64,000 bases of DNA from an uncultured Pseudomonadales bacterium. Lineage in GTDB: Bacteria > Pseudomonadota > Gammaproteobacteria > Pseudomonadales > Azotimanducaceae. The notes below the pieces were generated by a model, which searched no databases, was not told the DNA's origin, and worked only from the letters and a program-made list of their open reading frames with translations. Made by a program: the position numbers and the translations under genes. How positions within the stretch are numbered: position 1 is the first letter of the stretch; every line of letters begins with the position of its first letter. This document shows positions 23,995-32,896 of the stretch, piece by piece. Where the stretch lies: assembly GCA_958296165.1 (NCBI GenBank), contig OY282447.1, positions 2,790,001 through 2,854,000 of the forward strand. The letters are read 5' to 3'.

Positions 23995-24990
23995 TCATGG
24001 CTGATAGTGTGCGAGATACCAAGCGATGAAACGTGCCACGCCAGTCTCGACGGGCGTGCTTGGGCAGTAGTCGAAATCGCGTGCCAGCGGCGCGATGTCG
24101 GCATGGGTTTCTGGCACGTCGCCGGGCCGCAGCGGCAGCAGGTTCTTCACTGCCCGCCGCTGCAAGTTCTGCTCGATCAGCTCGATGAAGCGCATCAGCT
24201 CCACCGGCTTGCCAGCGCCGATGTTGTAGAGCCGGTAGGGAACGGTGGATGAGGCATCGAGGCCTTCGCCCGAGGCGCTCCCCGGCGGCAGATCCAACAC
24301 TCGCAGCACGCCGTCGACGATGTCGTCGATGTAGGTGAAATCGCGCCGCGCCCTGCCGTAATTGAATACGTCGATGGGTTCGCCGGCCAGAATCCTGCGC
24401 GTGAAGATGAACAAGGCCATGTCGGGTCGTCCCCAAGGCCCGTACACCGTGAAGAAGCGCAAGCCGGTGGTGGGGATGCCGAACAGGTGGCTGTAGGCGT
24501 GCGCCATCAGTTCGTTGGATTTCTTGCTGGCGGCGTACATGGAGAGTGGCCGATCGACGTTGTGCTCGGTGGCAAACGGCATGCGCGTATTGCCGCCGTA
24601 GACGGCGCTCGTGGAGGCGTAGACGAGATGCTCGGTGCCGAGTTCCCGCGCCGCCTCCAGCATGTTCAGGAAGCCGACCACATTGGCGTCTACATAGGCG
24701 CGCGGGTTGTCGATGGAGTGGCCGACGCCGGCTTGAGCGGCCAAATGCACCACGCGCTCCGGGCGATGCCTTCGGTATGCACCGAGAGTGGCGTTTGCGT
24801 CGACGATGTCGACCTGCTCGAAATCGAAGCCAGCGTGTGCTTGCAGGAGGCGCAAGCGAGCGCGCTTGAGCGCCGGATCGTAGTAGTCGTTCAGATTGTC
24901 GATGCCGAGCACGCTGTCGCCGCGCTCCAACAAACGCAGCGCGGTATGTGTGCCGATGAAGCCTGCCGCGCCGGTGACCAGCACTTTCAC
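23995..24990 (-). CDS. NAD-dependent nucleotide-sugar epimerase (UDP-glucuronate 4-epimerase type)
   Basis: An extended SDR of 331 residues. The N-terminal cofactor motif VTGAAGFIGTHTA is followed by GIDNLNDYYDPALKRARL, a signature of the UDP-glucuronate 4-epimerase (CapI-like) group. The catalytic elements are STSAVYGG and the MYAASKKSNE Tyr-Lys pair. It would supply UDP-galacturonate or an N-acetyl variant for cell-surface glycan. The GTG start at 24990 lies 2 bp after the dehydrogenase stop; the reading frame is open far upstream, but only as an antisense-like shadow of that gene. Confidence 0.86.
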   Translation of the reverse strand: MKVLVTGAAGFIGTHTALRLLERGDSVLGIDNLNDYYDPALKRARLRLLQAHAGFDFEQVDIVDANATLGAYRRHRPERVVHLAAQAGVGHSIDNPRAYVDANVVGFLNMLEAARELGTEHLVYASTSAVYGGNTRMPFATEHNVDRPLSMYAASKKSNELMAHAYSHLFGIPTTGLRFFTVYGPWGRPDMALFIFTRRILAGEPIDVFNYGRARRDFTYIDDIVDGVLRVLDLPPGSASGEGLDASSTVPYRLYNIGAGKPVELMRFIELIEQNLQRRAVKNLLPLRPGDVPETHADIAPLARDFDYCPSTPVETGVARFIAWYLAHYQP

Positions 24991-24992
24991 CG

Positions 24993-26294
24993 CTACAGCC
25001 GCCCGTCCACGGCCCTTGCCGGCAGCAACTGCTTCACGTCGAAGACCACGCTTCGCTCTTTGCCGAAGGCGCGGATGCGTTCGGCGCCCAAGTCTCGGAA
25101 TACGTCGTGGGCAACCGCCAAGATCACGGCGTCGTAGCTGCCGGACTTCGGCTCGTCGACCAGCGCCACGCCATCGGCGGCGGCCACCCACGGGTCGTAG
25201 ACTTGGGGTTCCATGCCGTGCTCGCGCAGTGAGGCGACCAGATCGACCACCCTGGTGTTGCGCACGTCCGGGCAGTTCTCCTTGAAGGCCAGGCCCAGCA
25301 CCAAAACACGCGACCCGGCCACAACGATGCCGCGCCGCTGCATCAGGGCCGATACTCGCGTCGCCACGTAGCCGGCCATCGCGTCGTTGATGCGCCGCCC
25401 GGCCAGCACCAGTTCGGGGCGATGGCCGACTTCCTCGGCCTTGGCAGTGAGATAGTAGGGGTCCACGCCGATGCAGTGTCCGCCCACGAGTCCGGGCTGG
25501 AACGGCAGGAAGTTCCACTTGCTGGCGGCTGCCGCCAAGACGGCTTGCGTGTCCAGCTGCAGCCGTTCGAAGATCATGGCCAACTCGTTCACCAGCGCGA
25601 TGTTCAGGTCGCGCTGGACGTTCTCGATGACTTTGGCGGCCTCGGCAGTGCGGATGTTCGGGGCGCGATGGGTGCCGGCCGGCACGATGCTGGCGTAAAG
25701 GGCATCCACGAATGAAGCGGCAGCCGGGGTAGAGCCGGCGGTGACTTTCACGATGTCCGCCAGCCGATGCCGTTTGTCGCCGGGATTGATGCGTTCGGGG
25801 CTGTAGCCGACGAAGAAATCCCGATTGCAGGCGAAGCCGGATGCGGCCTCGATCAGCGGCACGCAGACTTCCTCGGTAGCGCCTGGGAACACGGTGGACT
25901 CGAACACGGCGATGTCGCCGGTCGCGATCACCTGCCCCACCATGCGGCTCGCGGCTTCCAGAGCCGCAAGGTCCGGCCGTCGCGCGGCGTCGACGGGCGT
26001 CGGCACGCTCACCACGAAGACGTCGCAGCCACGCAGATCCTCCAGCCGGTCGGTGAACGCCAAGCGCCCGGCGCTGGCGATTTGCGCCGCGGTCACCTCG
26101 CGCGTTGCGTCCTCGCCACGTCGCAACGCTTGGACGCGGCAGCCGTCCACATCGAAGCCCCGCGTCTCGAAGCGGTGCCCGAAGGCCACCGCAAGCGGCA
26201 GGCCGACGTAACCCAAACCGAGCACTCCGACCACCGTCTCGGCAGTGGGCAGGGCAAGGCGGGAAGCGGGGGCAGGTTGAACGACTGCGGGCAT
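24993..26294 (-). CDS. tviB: UDP-N-acetylhexosamine 6-dehydrogenase (TviB/WbpO type)
   Basis: A nucleotide-sugar dehydrogenase of 433 residues that oxidises C6 of a UDP-HexNAc to the uronate with two NAD+. The N-terminal Rossmann motif is VGVLGLGYVGLPLAVAFG at about residues 22-39. The catalytic Cys lies in GLVGGHCIGVDPYYLTAKA, the form typical of TviB/WbpO rather than of UDP-glucose dehydrogenases, and LGLAFKENCPDVRNTR is the C-terminal signature. First gene of a minus-strand cluster with the epimerase, membrane protein and methyltransferases, suggesting synthesis of an amino-uronate-containing surface polysaccharide. Confidence 0.85.
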   Translation of the reverse strand: MPAVVQPAPASRLALPTAETVVGVLGLGYVGLPLAVAFGHRFETRGFDVDGCRVQALRRGEDATREVTAAQIASAGRLAFTDRLEDLRGCDVFVVSVPTPVDAARRPDLAALEAASRMVGQVIATGDIAVFESTVFPGATEEVCVPLIEAASGFACNRDFFVGYSPERINPGDKRHRLADIVKVTAGSTPAAASFVDALYASIVPAGTHRAPNIRTAEAAKVIENVQRDLNIALVNELAMIFERLQLDTQAVLAAAASKWNFLPFQPGLVGGHCIGVDPYYLTAKAEEVGHRPELVLAGRRINDAMAGYVATRVSALMQRRGIVVAGSRVLVLGLAFKENCPDVRNTRVVDLVASLREHGMEPQVYDPWVAAADGVALVDEPKSGSYDAVILAVAHDVFRDLGAERIRAFGKERSVVFDVKQLLPARAVDGRL

Positions 26295-26358
26295 GGGCGC
26301 CTATTGTATGTACTGTGCGCACTCGGCGGCGGTGCGCGTTCGTGCCGGAACCAGCGCG

Positions 26359-26389
26359 TATAATGCGACCGCAAACAGCCTTTAGGAGG
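26359..26389 (+). promoter_or_regulatory. -10 box and ribosome binding site of TonB receptor gene
   Basis: A perfect TATAAT (26359-26364) lies 31 bp before the receptor ATG, with a perfect AGGAGG at 26384-26389. No good -35 box is seen at 16-18 bp, which suggests an activator or a degenerate -35. Confidence 0.55.
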
Positions 26390-26394
26390 CGCGC

Positions 26395-29300
26395 ATGAAA
26401 CAGAGGTCGGCAGTTGTCGCAGCCATCTTCGTTCCACTGGTGTCCATTCCCGCACATCCCGAAGAGGAGAGCGCCGGAATGATCGAAGAGGTGATCGTCA
26501 CCGCCCAGCGGGTTGCGGAGAACGTCCAGCAAGTGCCCATTGCGGTCACCGCGCTAAGCGGATCCGCATTGGAAGATCGGCAAATCATCAACCCGTCGGA
26601 CTTGCAGCTCAACGCTCCGAACGTGTCCTTCACCGCTACCAACTTCGGCGGCTCCAGTTTCAGCATTCGCGGCATCGGCAACTTGGTGATCGGCCGTACC
26701 GGCGAATCTGGCGTGTCGCTGCATCTCAACGAGATCGCCGTGCCCACGAACCTCAACTCCATCGAGTTCTTCGACATGGAGCGCGTGGAAGTCCTGCGCG
26801 GCCCGCAGGGCACGCTGTTCGGTCGCAACGCCACCGGCGGCGCCATCAACTTCGTTACCAAGAAGCCTAACGCCGAGGGTGTAGACGGCTTTGTGGACCT
26901 CGAGGCGGGTGCCTATGCGCACCGCCGCTGGAAGGGCGCGATCAACCTGCCGCTGTGGGACGACGCGGCGCTGCGCATCGCCGGCTACAAGCTGGACCGC
27001 GACGGCTACATCGAGAACTTGGCCCATGGCCAGCTCGACGGCACGGGCAACGCACTGCCAGGCATCGACGACGACATAGACGGGCGCGACATCCTTGCGG
27101 TGCGTGCCACGCTGGCTTGGGACTTCACCGATCGGGCCAGCGCTTGGGTGCTGTTCAGCATGTTTGAGGAAGAAGACGACCGGGCCCGCATCACCAACCA
27201 AGTCTGTGTCCGCAACTCCATCCCCACCACCGGATGTTTGCCAAACGAGTTCGGCTGGCAAGCGCCACATCTAGGTTCGACCACGGCGGGCATCTTCGCC
27301 GGCTTGGCCGGTGCCCTGCCGCTCGGTGCGGACGGCTCGAATCCCGCGTTGTACGATTTTCCGCGCCCGAACATCACCGGTTTCCGGCAAATGCACACAG
27401 ACTTCGAGCCGGTGTTCAACGACGACGAGAAGCTGTGGGCTTTCGGCGCGGAGTACGACTTCGACAGCTTGCAGCTGAGCCTGGTCGGCGCCAAGCGCTA
27501 TGGCGAATATCTGTCGCGGCAGGACTATGCCATGGACGTCGGCGCATCGCTCAGCCCGACCGCGGCCAATCCGGGCGGCTCTTGGCCGGTGTCCGAACCT
27601 GCCGGAGGGGCCGGCGCAGAGTGGCTTTCGGAAACCTGCAACTTGGTCGCTGGCACCTCGGGCGTGCCCGGCGGCTGCATCCTCGGCGTGCATCAGAACC
27701 GTGCGTTCTCCTACGACCAGCTCGATTCCAAAGCCCGCTCCTGGACGGCGGAGGCGAAGCTGCACTCCACCTTCGACGGGCCGTTCGACTTCCTGCTTGG
27801 CGTTAGCAAAAGCGGTGGCCAGAACTTCGGCGGCTACTATGTGCTGGCCAATACCCTCGACTTGGCCACGATTGCGCCGCCCGCGGTCTTTCCGGGGCCG
27901 CTGTATCCGGGCTTCTTCTACAACTCCAACAACCCCGCTGGCGGCGCCAAAAGCAACAGCTGGGCGGCTTTTGGCGAGGTGTACTTCGATCTCAACGACA
28001 AGCTGACGTTTACGGCCGGGCTACGCGTCAATCGCGACGAGAAGAGCACCAGCGACAGCAGCGCGCTGCTGAACGCGGCAGACGTGAGTGCCGTGCTGGG
28101 CGGCCTCTTGGGGCCGAACGCCATCTGGCTGCGTAGCAGCCTGTTTTCGGAGATGGCGGCGATCGCGGCCGATCCCAGCGTGCAGCTGACCGACGCGACG
28201 ACGCGGCTTCTGCAATTCCACGACGCCAGCACGGTCTATCGCGAGAACTCCCCCGCGGCGCTCGGATTGATGACCGCTGTCGGTGCCGCACAGCAAATCG
28301 GCGCTTCCATTCAATCCGGCGCACTGCCGCTTGCCTTCGTTCCGGCCGCAGTGGCCGGGCTGCCTTTGCCGCCGGTCTTGCAGGCGACGGTTCTCGCCTT
28401 GCTGTCGCAGAATCCCGCCGCAATCGCCGCAGACGCCGGAGTTGCGGCTGGCGCCGTCGCGTTCGCCGCGATTGCCCAAGCCGTGCCGCCGGTGCCCGGC
28501 TTTGGCGAAACGCGCTTCGTCACCGGCAGCCCCACCCATGCCTCGTGGCGCGAGATGAGCGGTCGCGTCGGCCTCGACTACCAGCTCTCGGACGACGTGC
28601 TGCTGTACGGTTTCTTCAGCCGCGGCTACAAGCCAGGCGGCTTCAACCCGGCCATTCCGCCTGCCTTCCAGTCCACTTCCGCGTTCACTTTCGACGCCGA
28701 GGAAGTCAACGCCTTTGAGGGCGGCGTGAAGAGCCTGTTGCTGGATGGCCGACTGATGGCCAACGCAAGCGTGTTCATGTACGACTACTCGGGTTTGCAG
28801 GTCACGCGCATCCGCAACAACAGCTCCATCAACGAGAACATCGACGCCAATCTCAGGGGGTTGGAGTTGGAGGGGCGCTGGCGCCCGCAGGCCGTGCCTA
28901 GCCTGAGCTTGGACTTCTCCTACGGCTGGCTGGCAAGCGAAGTCGATGGCTCGCAGTCGCTGGATCCGGTCAACCGCACCGCCGGCAATCCAGACTACAT
29001 CCTGCTCAACAACATCGACCCGGGCTCGCTTACCGGCGTGAACTACGTTGCGCGCGAGGCTCAGATCACTGCCGGGCTGGTGGCGGCAGCCGCAGCGGTG
29101 AATGCAGTCATTCCCGTGACCTATCCGGCCAACAGCGCCGGCGTGGCGATCCCCGCCTATTTCTCGCGGCAGTTCCTAGATGCCGTCGGCGTGGAGACTC
29201 AAGATGGCTTGCTGGTGGATTTGGACGGCAACGAGCTGCCCAATGCGCCGTCGCATACGGTGAAGCTCGGCGTTGCCCAAACTTGGACGTTGGGGCAAGG

Positions 29301-29583
29301 CGGCAGCTTCACCGCGCGTTGGGATTGGTACTGGCAGAGCGAATCCTACGCCCGCGAGTTCAACACCGTTGGCGACGAGATCGACGCTTGGTCGCAACAC
29401 AACGCCACCGCAATCTACGAGAAAGACGCTTGGCTCGTGAAGGCATGGGTGCGCAACGTGCTGGACGACGACAACGTGACGGGCAAATACCTCACCTCCG
29501 ACACGTCTGGGTTTTTCCGCAACTACTTCCTCACCGAGCCGAGGATCTACGGGGTGTCGTTCCGCTACGGCTTTGGCGACTGA
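26395..29583 (+). CDS. TonB-dependent outer-membrane receptor, large, with Ala-rich loop insertions
   Basis: A 1062-residue receptor importing a large or scarce substrate across the outer membrane. A short signal peptide (about residues 1-22) is followed by the TonB box EEVIVTAQR. The plug domain has SIRGIGN, VEVLRGPQGTLFGRNATGG and AINFVTKKP, and a 22-strand-type barrel ends [11 protein letters not shown]-like at [10 protein letters not shown]. The barrel carries unusual Ala-rich, helix-like insertions (about residues 590-700 and around 890), where ordinary barrels have short loops. The strong ribosome site AGGAGG supports the start. Substrate cannot be inferred from neighbours. Confidence 0.92.
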   Translation: MKQRSAVVAAIFVPLVSIPAHPEEESAGMIEEVIVTAQRVAENVQQVPIAVTALSGSALEDRQIINPSDLQLNAPNVSFTATNFGGSSFSIRGIGNLVIGRTGESGVSLHLNEIAVPTNLNSIEFFDMERVEVLRGPQGTLFGRNATGGAINFVTKKPNAEGVDGFVDLEAGAYAHRRWKGAINLPLWDDAALRIAGYKLDRDGYIENLAHGQLDGTGNALPGIDDDIDGRDILAVRATLAWDFTDRASAWVLFSMFEEEDDRARITNQVCVRNSIPTTGCLPNEFGWQAPHLGSTTAGIFAGLAGALPLGADGSNPALYDFPRPNITGFRQMHTDFEPVFNDDEKLWAFGAEYDFDSLQLSLVGAKRYGEYLSRQDYAMDVGASLSPTAANPGGSWPVSEPAGGAGAEWLSETCNLVAGTSGVPGGCILGVHQNRAFSYDQLDSKARSWTAEAKLHSTFDGPFDFLLGVSKSGGQNFGGYYVLANTLDLATIAPPAVFPGPLYPGFFYNSNNPAGGAKSNSWAAFGEVYFDLNDKLTFTAGLRVNRDEKSTSDSSALLNAADVSAVLGGLLGPNAIWLRSSLFSEMAAIAADPSVQLTDATTRLLQFHDASTVYRENSPAALGLMTAVGAAQQIGASIQSGALPLAFVPAAVAGLPLPPVLQATVLALLSQNPAAIAADAGVAAGAVAFAAIAQAVPPVPGFGETRFVTGSPTHASWREMSGRVGLDYQLSDDVLLYGFFSRGYKPGGFNPAIPPAFQSTSAFTFDAEEVNAFEGGVKSLLLDGRLMANASVFMYDYSGLQVTRIRNNSSINENIDANLRGLELEGRWRPQAVPSLSLDFSYGWLASEVDGSQSLDPVNRTAGNPDYILLNNIDPGSLTGVNYVAREAQITAGLVAAAAAVNAVIPVTYPANSAGVAIPAYFSRQFLDAVGVETQDGLLVDLDGNELPNAPSHTVKLGVAQTWTLGQGGSFTARWDWYWQSESYAREFNTVGDEIDAWSQHNATAIYEKDAWLVKAWVRNVLDDDNVTGKYLTSDTSGFFRNYFLTEPRIYGVSFRYGFGD

Positions 29584-31399
29584 CGACGCACTGAAGGCGA
29601 ATAACGCGGCGACTGCCGAGCGGTCGCCGCAGCCGGCGCGTGCAGGGCGCGCCGGGCCGTCGATGGCGCAGGCGCGGGCGCTCGCTCGCGGTCTCTATCC
29701 CCATCAAGTGGAAGGCATCGCGTTTCTGCTCGGTCGCAGCCGTTCGATCCTCGCCGACGACATGGGCCTTGGCAAAACGCGCCAATCGGCGCTTGCCATG
29801 ACCGTCGCGGCGCCGGCCGGCCCGTATCTGGTGATATGCCCCGCATCGGTGAAGCACAACTGGGCGCGCGAATTGCGGCTGGCGTTGGGCGACGACACGC
29901 CGCTGCAGGTCATCGGGCCAGCGTCGGTGCCGCGCGTTGGCTTTCGAGGCTGGGTGATCGTCAACTACGATCTCTTGAAGCGCGATGTGGACGCGCTGCT
30001 GCTGCATCGCTTCAGCGGCCTCGTCTTCGACGAAGGCCACTACATCAAGAACCACCGCTCGCAGCGCAGCATCCTGTCGCGGCGCTTGGTGGCGGAAGGC
30101 GCTGCCGACCCTGTAGTGCATGTGCTCACCGGAACGCCGCTCACCAATCGCCCGCGCGACCTGTTTCCGCTGCTGCAGCTGGTCGGCCACTCCTTGGGGC
30201 AGAGCTTCCTCGCCTTCGCCAAGCGCTATTGCGACGGCCGCAAGAACGACTACGGCTACTGGATGACCGGCGGCGCGAGCAACACCGCCGAGCTCTCGGT
30301 GCAGCTGCAAGGCATCATGCTGCGCCGCACCAAGGACGCCGTGCTCGATCTGCCCGCCAAGCAGCGCACTTGGATCGAGGTGGACGTGGAAGATGAAGTG
30401 CGCGAGCGCCTGAACGCCGCGGTGGCGCACTTCTTGACCGAGGAACGCACCGAACGCGGTGGGCGACGCGGCATTGCGATGTTCTCCAGCGCTCGGCGGC
30501 GGCTGGCGGTGGCCAAGGTGCCGCAAACCCTGGAGTACGTGCGCGGCGCTGTCGAGCAAGGCGAGAAGGTGCTGCTCTACTCTTGCTTCACCCATGCCAC
30601 GCGCCGTTTCGAGCGAGCGTTGGGCGACTTGGCGGTCACGGTTACTGGCGAAGTGCCCACGCCGAAGCGCCAAGCGCTGGTGGATCGCTTCCAGCAGGAC
30701 GATTCGGTGCGGGTCTTCATCGGCCAGATTCACGCCGCCGGCGTGGGCATCAATCTCGCCGCCGCCCGGTTGGTGGTGTTCAACGACTTGGATTGGGTGC
30801 CTGCCAATCATTGGCAGGCGGAGGACCGCGCCCACCGCATCGGCCAAGCGGGCGTTGTCAACGTGACCTACATGGTGGCGCGCAAGACCTTGGAAGAGTT
30901 CGTGCGCACCGTGCTTGATACCAAGGCGGGGCTGGTGGACGAAGTGGTGGAAGGGCGCGCCTTAAGCGCGGCGATGGAGGGCGATGTGCTGCAGGAACTG
31001 CGCCGCATGGTGGCGCAAATCGGCGACGTCTTCGCAGCAGAGCGCTCGCAAGGCCTCGATTCACGTGCGGTTCTTGAGCTGCTGCGCGAAGCGAGCGACC
31101 GCTTTCTGCGCGACAACGCCGCACACTTGACCGAACGGGCGCGACGCGAATTGAAGCCTGTGTCTGAGAGCGCCATCCGTGCCTTGGCGGCGGCGCTCGG
31201 CGGGCCTGAACAGGTGATCTACGCCATCGCCAGCGCTTCCGATCCAAGCTTGAGCTATCGCCTGGAAGTGGACGGCGCAGACGTTGCCTGCAACTGTAAG
31301 GGCTTTGCCTACCGGGGCATGTGCCGCCACGCCCGAGACCTCAAGAATGCCTTGGCTACCGGCGCCCCGCTCTCGGCCGACTATCGCCGCGTGGCCTAG
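29573..31399 (+). CDS. SNF2-family helicase with C-terminal SWIM zinc motif
   Basis: A superfamily 2 ATPase of up to 608 residues. Helicase motifs in order: [13 protein letters not shown] (Q-like), DDMGLGKT (Walker A, about residues 62-69), [10 protein letters not shown] (DExH box), [10 protein letters not shown] (motif III), and [10 protein letters not shown] (motif VI). A SWIM-type finger, [14 protein letters not shown], ends the protein near residue 575. The arrangement resembles compact SMARCAL1/annealing-helicase-like proteins, which remodel DNA rather than unwind it. The TTG at 29573 overlaps the receptor gene; a start at ATG 29663-29665 is also possible since the first 30 residues look disordered. 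It converges with gltA, overlapping stop codons. Confidence 0.86.
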   Translation: MATDDALKANNAATAERSPQPARAGRAGPSMAQARALARGLYPHQVEGIAFLLGRSRSILADDMGLGKTRQSALAMTVAAPAGPYLVICPASVKHNWARELRLALGDDTPLQVIGPASVPRVGFRGWVIVNYDLLKRDVDALLLHRFSGLVFDEGHYIKNHRSQRSILSRRLVAEGAADPVVHVLTGTPLTNRPRDLFPLLQLVGHSLGQSFLAFAKRYCDGRKNDYGYWMTGGASNTAELSVQLQGIMLRRTKDAVLDLPAKQRTWIEVDVEDEVRERLNAAVAHFLTEERTERGGRRGIAMFSSARRRLAVAKVPQTLEYVRGAVEQGEKVLLYSCFTHATRRFERALGDLAVTVTGEVPTPKRQALVDRFQQDDSVRVFIGQIHAAGVGINLAAARLVVFNDLDWVPANHWQAEDRAHRIGQAGVVNVTYMVARKTLEEFVRTVLDTKAGLVDEVVEGRALSAAMEGDVLQELRRMVAQIGDVFAAERSQGLDSRAVLELLREASDRFLRDNAAHLTERARRELKPVSESAIRALAAALGGPEQVIYAIASASDPSLSYRLEVDGADVACNCKGFAYRGMCRHARDLKNALATGAPLSADYRRVA

Positions 31400-32694
31400 C
31401 TGCGCTGCTCGATCGGCATGTATTCGCGTGCCTTCTCACCGCGGTAGAGCTGACGCGGGCGGCCGATCTTGTAGGGCTCGCTGACCATCTCGCGCCAGTG
31501 CGCGATCCAGCCCGGCGTGCGGCCGGTGGTGAAGATGACGGTGAACATCTCCGTCGGGATGCCCACCGCCTTCAAGGTGATGCCGGAGTAGAAATCCACG
31601 TTCGGATACAGGCGTCGCTGCACGAAGAACTCGTCCTCCAAGGCGATCTGCTCGAGCCGCTTGGCCATCTGCAGCGTTGGGTCGTCGTCCACGCCGAGCT
31701 CGTCGAGTACCTCGTGGCAGGTTTGCTGCATGACCGTGGCGCGGGGGTCGTAGCTCTTGTAGACGCGATGGCCGAAGCCCATGATGCGAAACGGATCGTC
31801 GCGATCCTTGGCCTTGGCGACGTACTTGTCGATGTTCTCCGGGCTGCCTATTTCGCGCAGCATGTTCAGCACGGCCTCGTTGGCGCCGCCGTGCGAGGGG
31901 CCCCAAAGCGCGGCGATGCCGGCGGCGATGGCGGAATAGGGATTCGTGCCTGTGGACCCGGCCAGGCGCACCGTGGACGTGGAGGCGTTCTGCTCGTGAT
32001 CGGCGTGGAGCATGAAGATGCGATCCATGGCCTTCGCGATGACGGGGTTGATGTCGTAGTTCTCGTCGGTTGCGAAGGTCGTATAGAGGAAGTTCTCCGC
32101 GTAGCCCAGGTCGTCTCTGGGCGGAACGTGCGGTTTGCCCTTGCCGTGCCGGTAAGTGAGCGCTGCCAGGCTCGGCATCTGCGCGATGACTCGTTGTGCC
32201 GTCGCCATGCGGTGTTGTTCGTTCGCAATGTCCAAGCCGTCGTGATACTCGGCCGCGAGCGCTCCGGCGAGAGCCGTCATGATGCCCATGGGATGGGCGC
32301 CCGGCGAGAAGTGGCGGAGCATCTCGCGCACGCCCGCCGGCACCTCGCGGTCGGCCGCAACGGCGGCGACGAAGGCGTTCCTCTGCGCGACCGACGGCAA
32401 GCTGCCGTGCAGCAACAGGTAGCACAGTTCCAGGAAGTCCGAGTGCTCGGCAAGTTGCTCGATTCGATAGCCGCGATGCAGCAGCACGCCGGCGTCGCCG
32501 TCGATGTAGGTGATGTTGGAGTCGCAGGAGGCGGTGGAGACGAAGCCTGGATCGTAGGTGAAATAGCCCTTGGTGGTGAGTGCGCCGATGTCGATGACGT
32601 CGTTGCCCAGGCTTGGTTTCAGCACCGGCAATTCGATTGCGTCGTCGTGCCCGTCTATGTAGAGGCGGGCGCGCCGGCTGCTTTCTGTCGCCAT
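31396..32694 (-). CDS. gltA: Citrate synthase
   Basis: A hexameric-type (type II) citrate synthase of 432 residues condensing oxaloacetate with acetyl-CoA to open the TCA cycle. Visible active-site regions are [33 protein letters not shown] (His), [15 protein letters not shown] (His) and [16 protein letters not shown] (His), with the catalytic Asp in NVDFYSG. The N-terminal small domain begins at about residue 20. A GAGGAGGAG ribosome site precedes the ATG. The stop codon overlaps the convergent helicase stop. Confidence 0.96.
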   Translation of the reverse strand: MATESSRRARLYIDGHDDAIELPVLKPSLGNDVIDIGALTTKGYFTYDPGFVSTASCDSNITYIDGDAGVLLHRGYRIEQLAEHSDFLELCYLLLHGSLPSVAQRNAFVAAVAADREVPAGVREMLRHFSPGAHPMGIMTALAGALAAEYHDGLDIANEQHRMATAQRVIAQMPSLAALTYRHGKGKPHVPPRDDLGYAENFLYTTFATDENYDINPVIAKAMDRIFMLHADHEQNASTSTVRLAGSTGTNPYSAIAAGIAALWGPSHGGANEAVLNMLREIGSPENIDKYVAKAKDRDDPFRIMGFGHRVYKSYDPRATVMQQTCHEVLDELGVDDDPTLQMAKRLEQIALEDEFFVQRRLYPNVDFYSGITLKAVGIPTEMFTVIFTTGRTPGWIAHWREMVSEPYKIGRPRQLYRGEKAREYMPIEQRS

Positions 32695-32749
32695 GTTGAC
32701 TCCTCCTCATCGGGCCATCGGGGCCGTCGGGCCATCGGACTGGCAGCCG

Positions 32750-32779
32750 AGCGTATGCTCATCCGGCGTTCGCAGTCAA
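32750..32779 (-). promoter_or_regulatory. Candidate gltA promoter
   Basis: On the minus strand TTGACT (32779-32774) and TACGCT (32755-32750) are separated by 18 bp, about 56 bp before the gltA start. The leader between them and the gene repeats GGGCCATCG twice and GGGCCGTCG once (about 32711-32737), a possible slippage or protein-binding tract. Confidence 0.45.
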
Positions 32780-32896
32780 TGTTGGGCCGGCAGGAGGTGG
32801 CAGCCGGTGGTAGGACGGGCCGGCAGTTCCGCTTGCGCTCGGCGACCGAGGTGGCGCAAGCTAGCGTTTACGTTGGCATCTAGCGAAGGGGGCGAC

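Noticed and set aside
23995-26532. An 845-codon frame ending in the epimerase
   Set aside because: Everything upstream of GTG 24990 is a shadow of the dehydrogenase gene in another frame.
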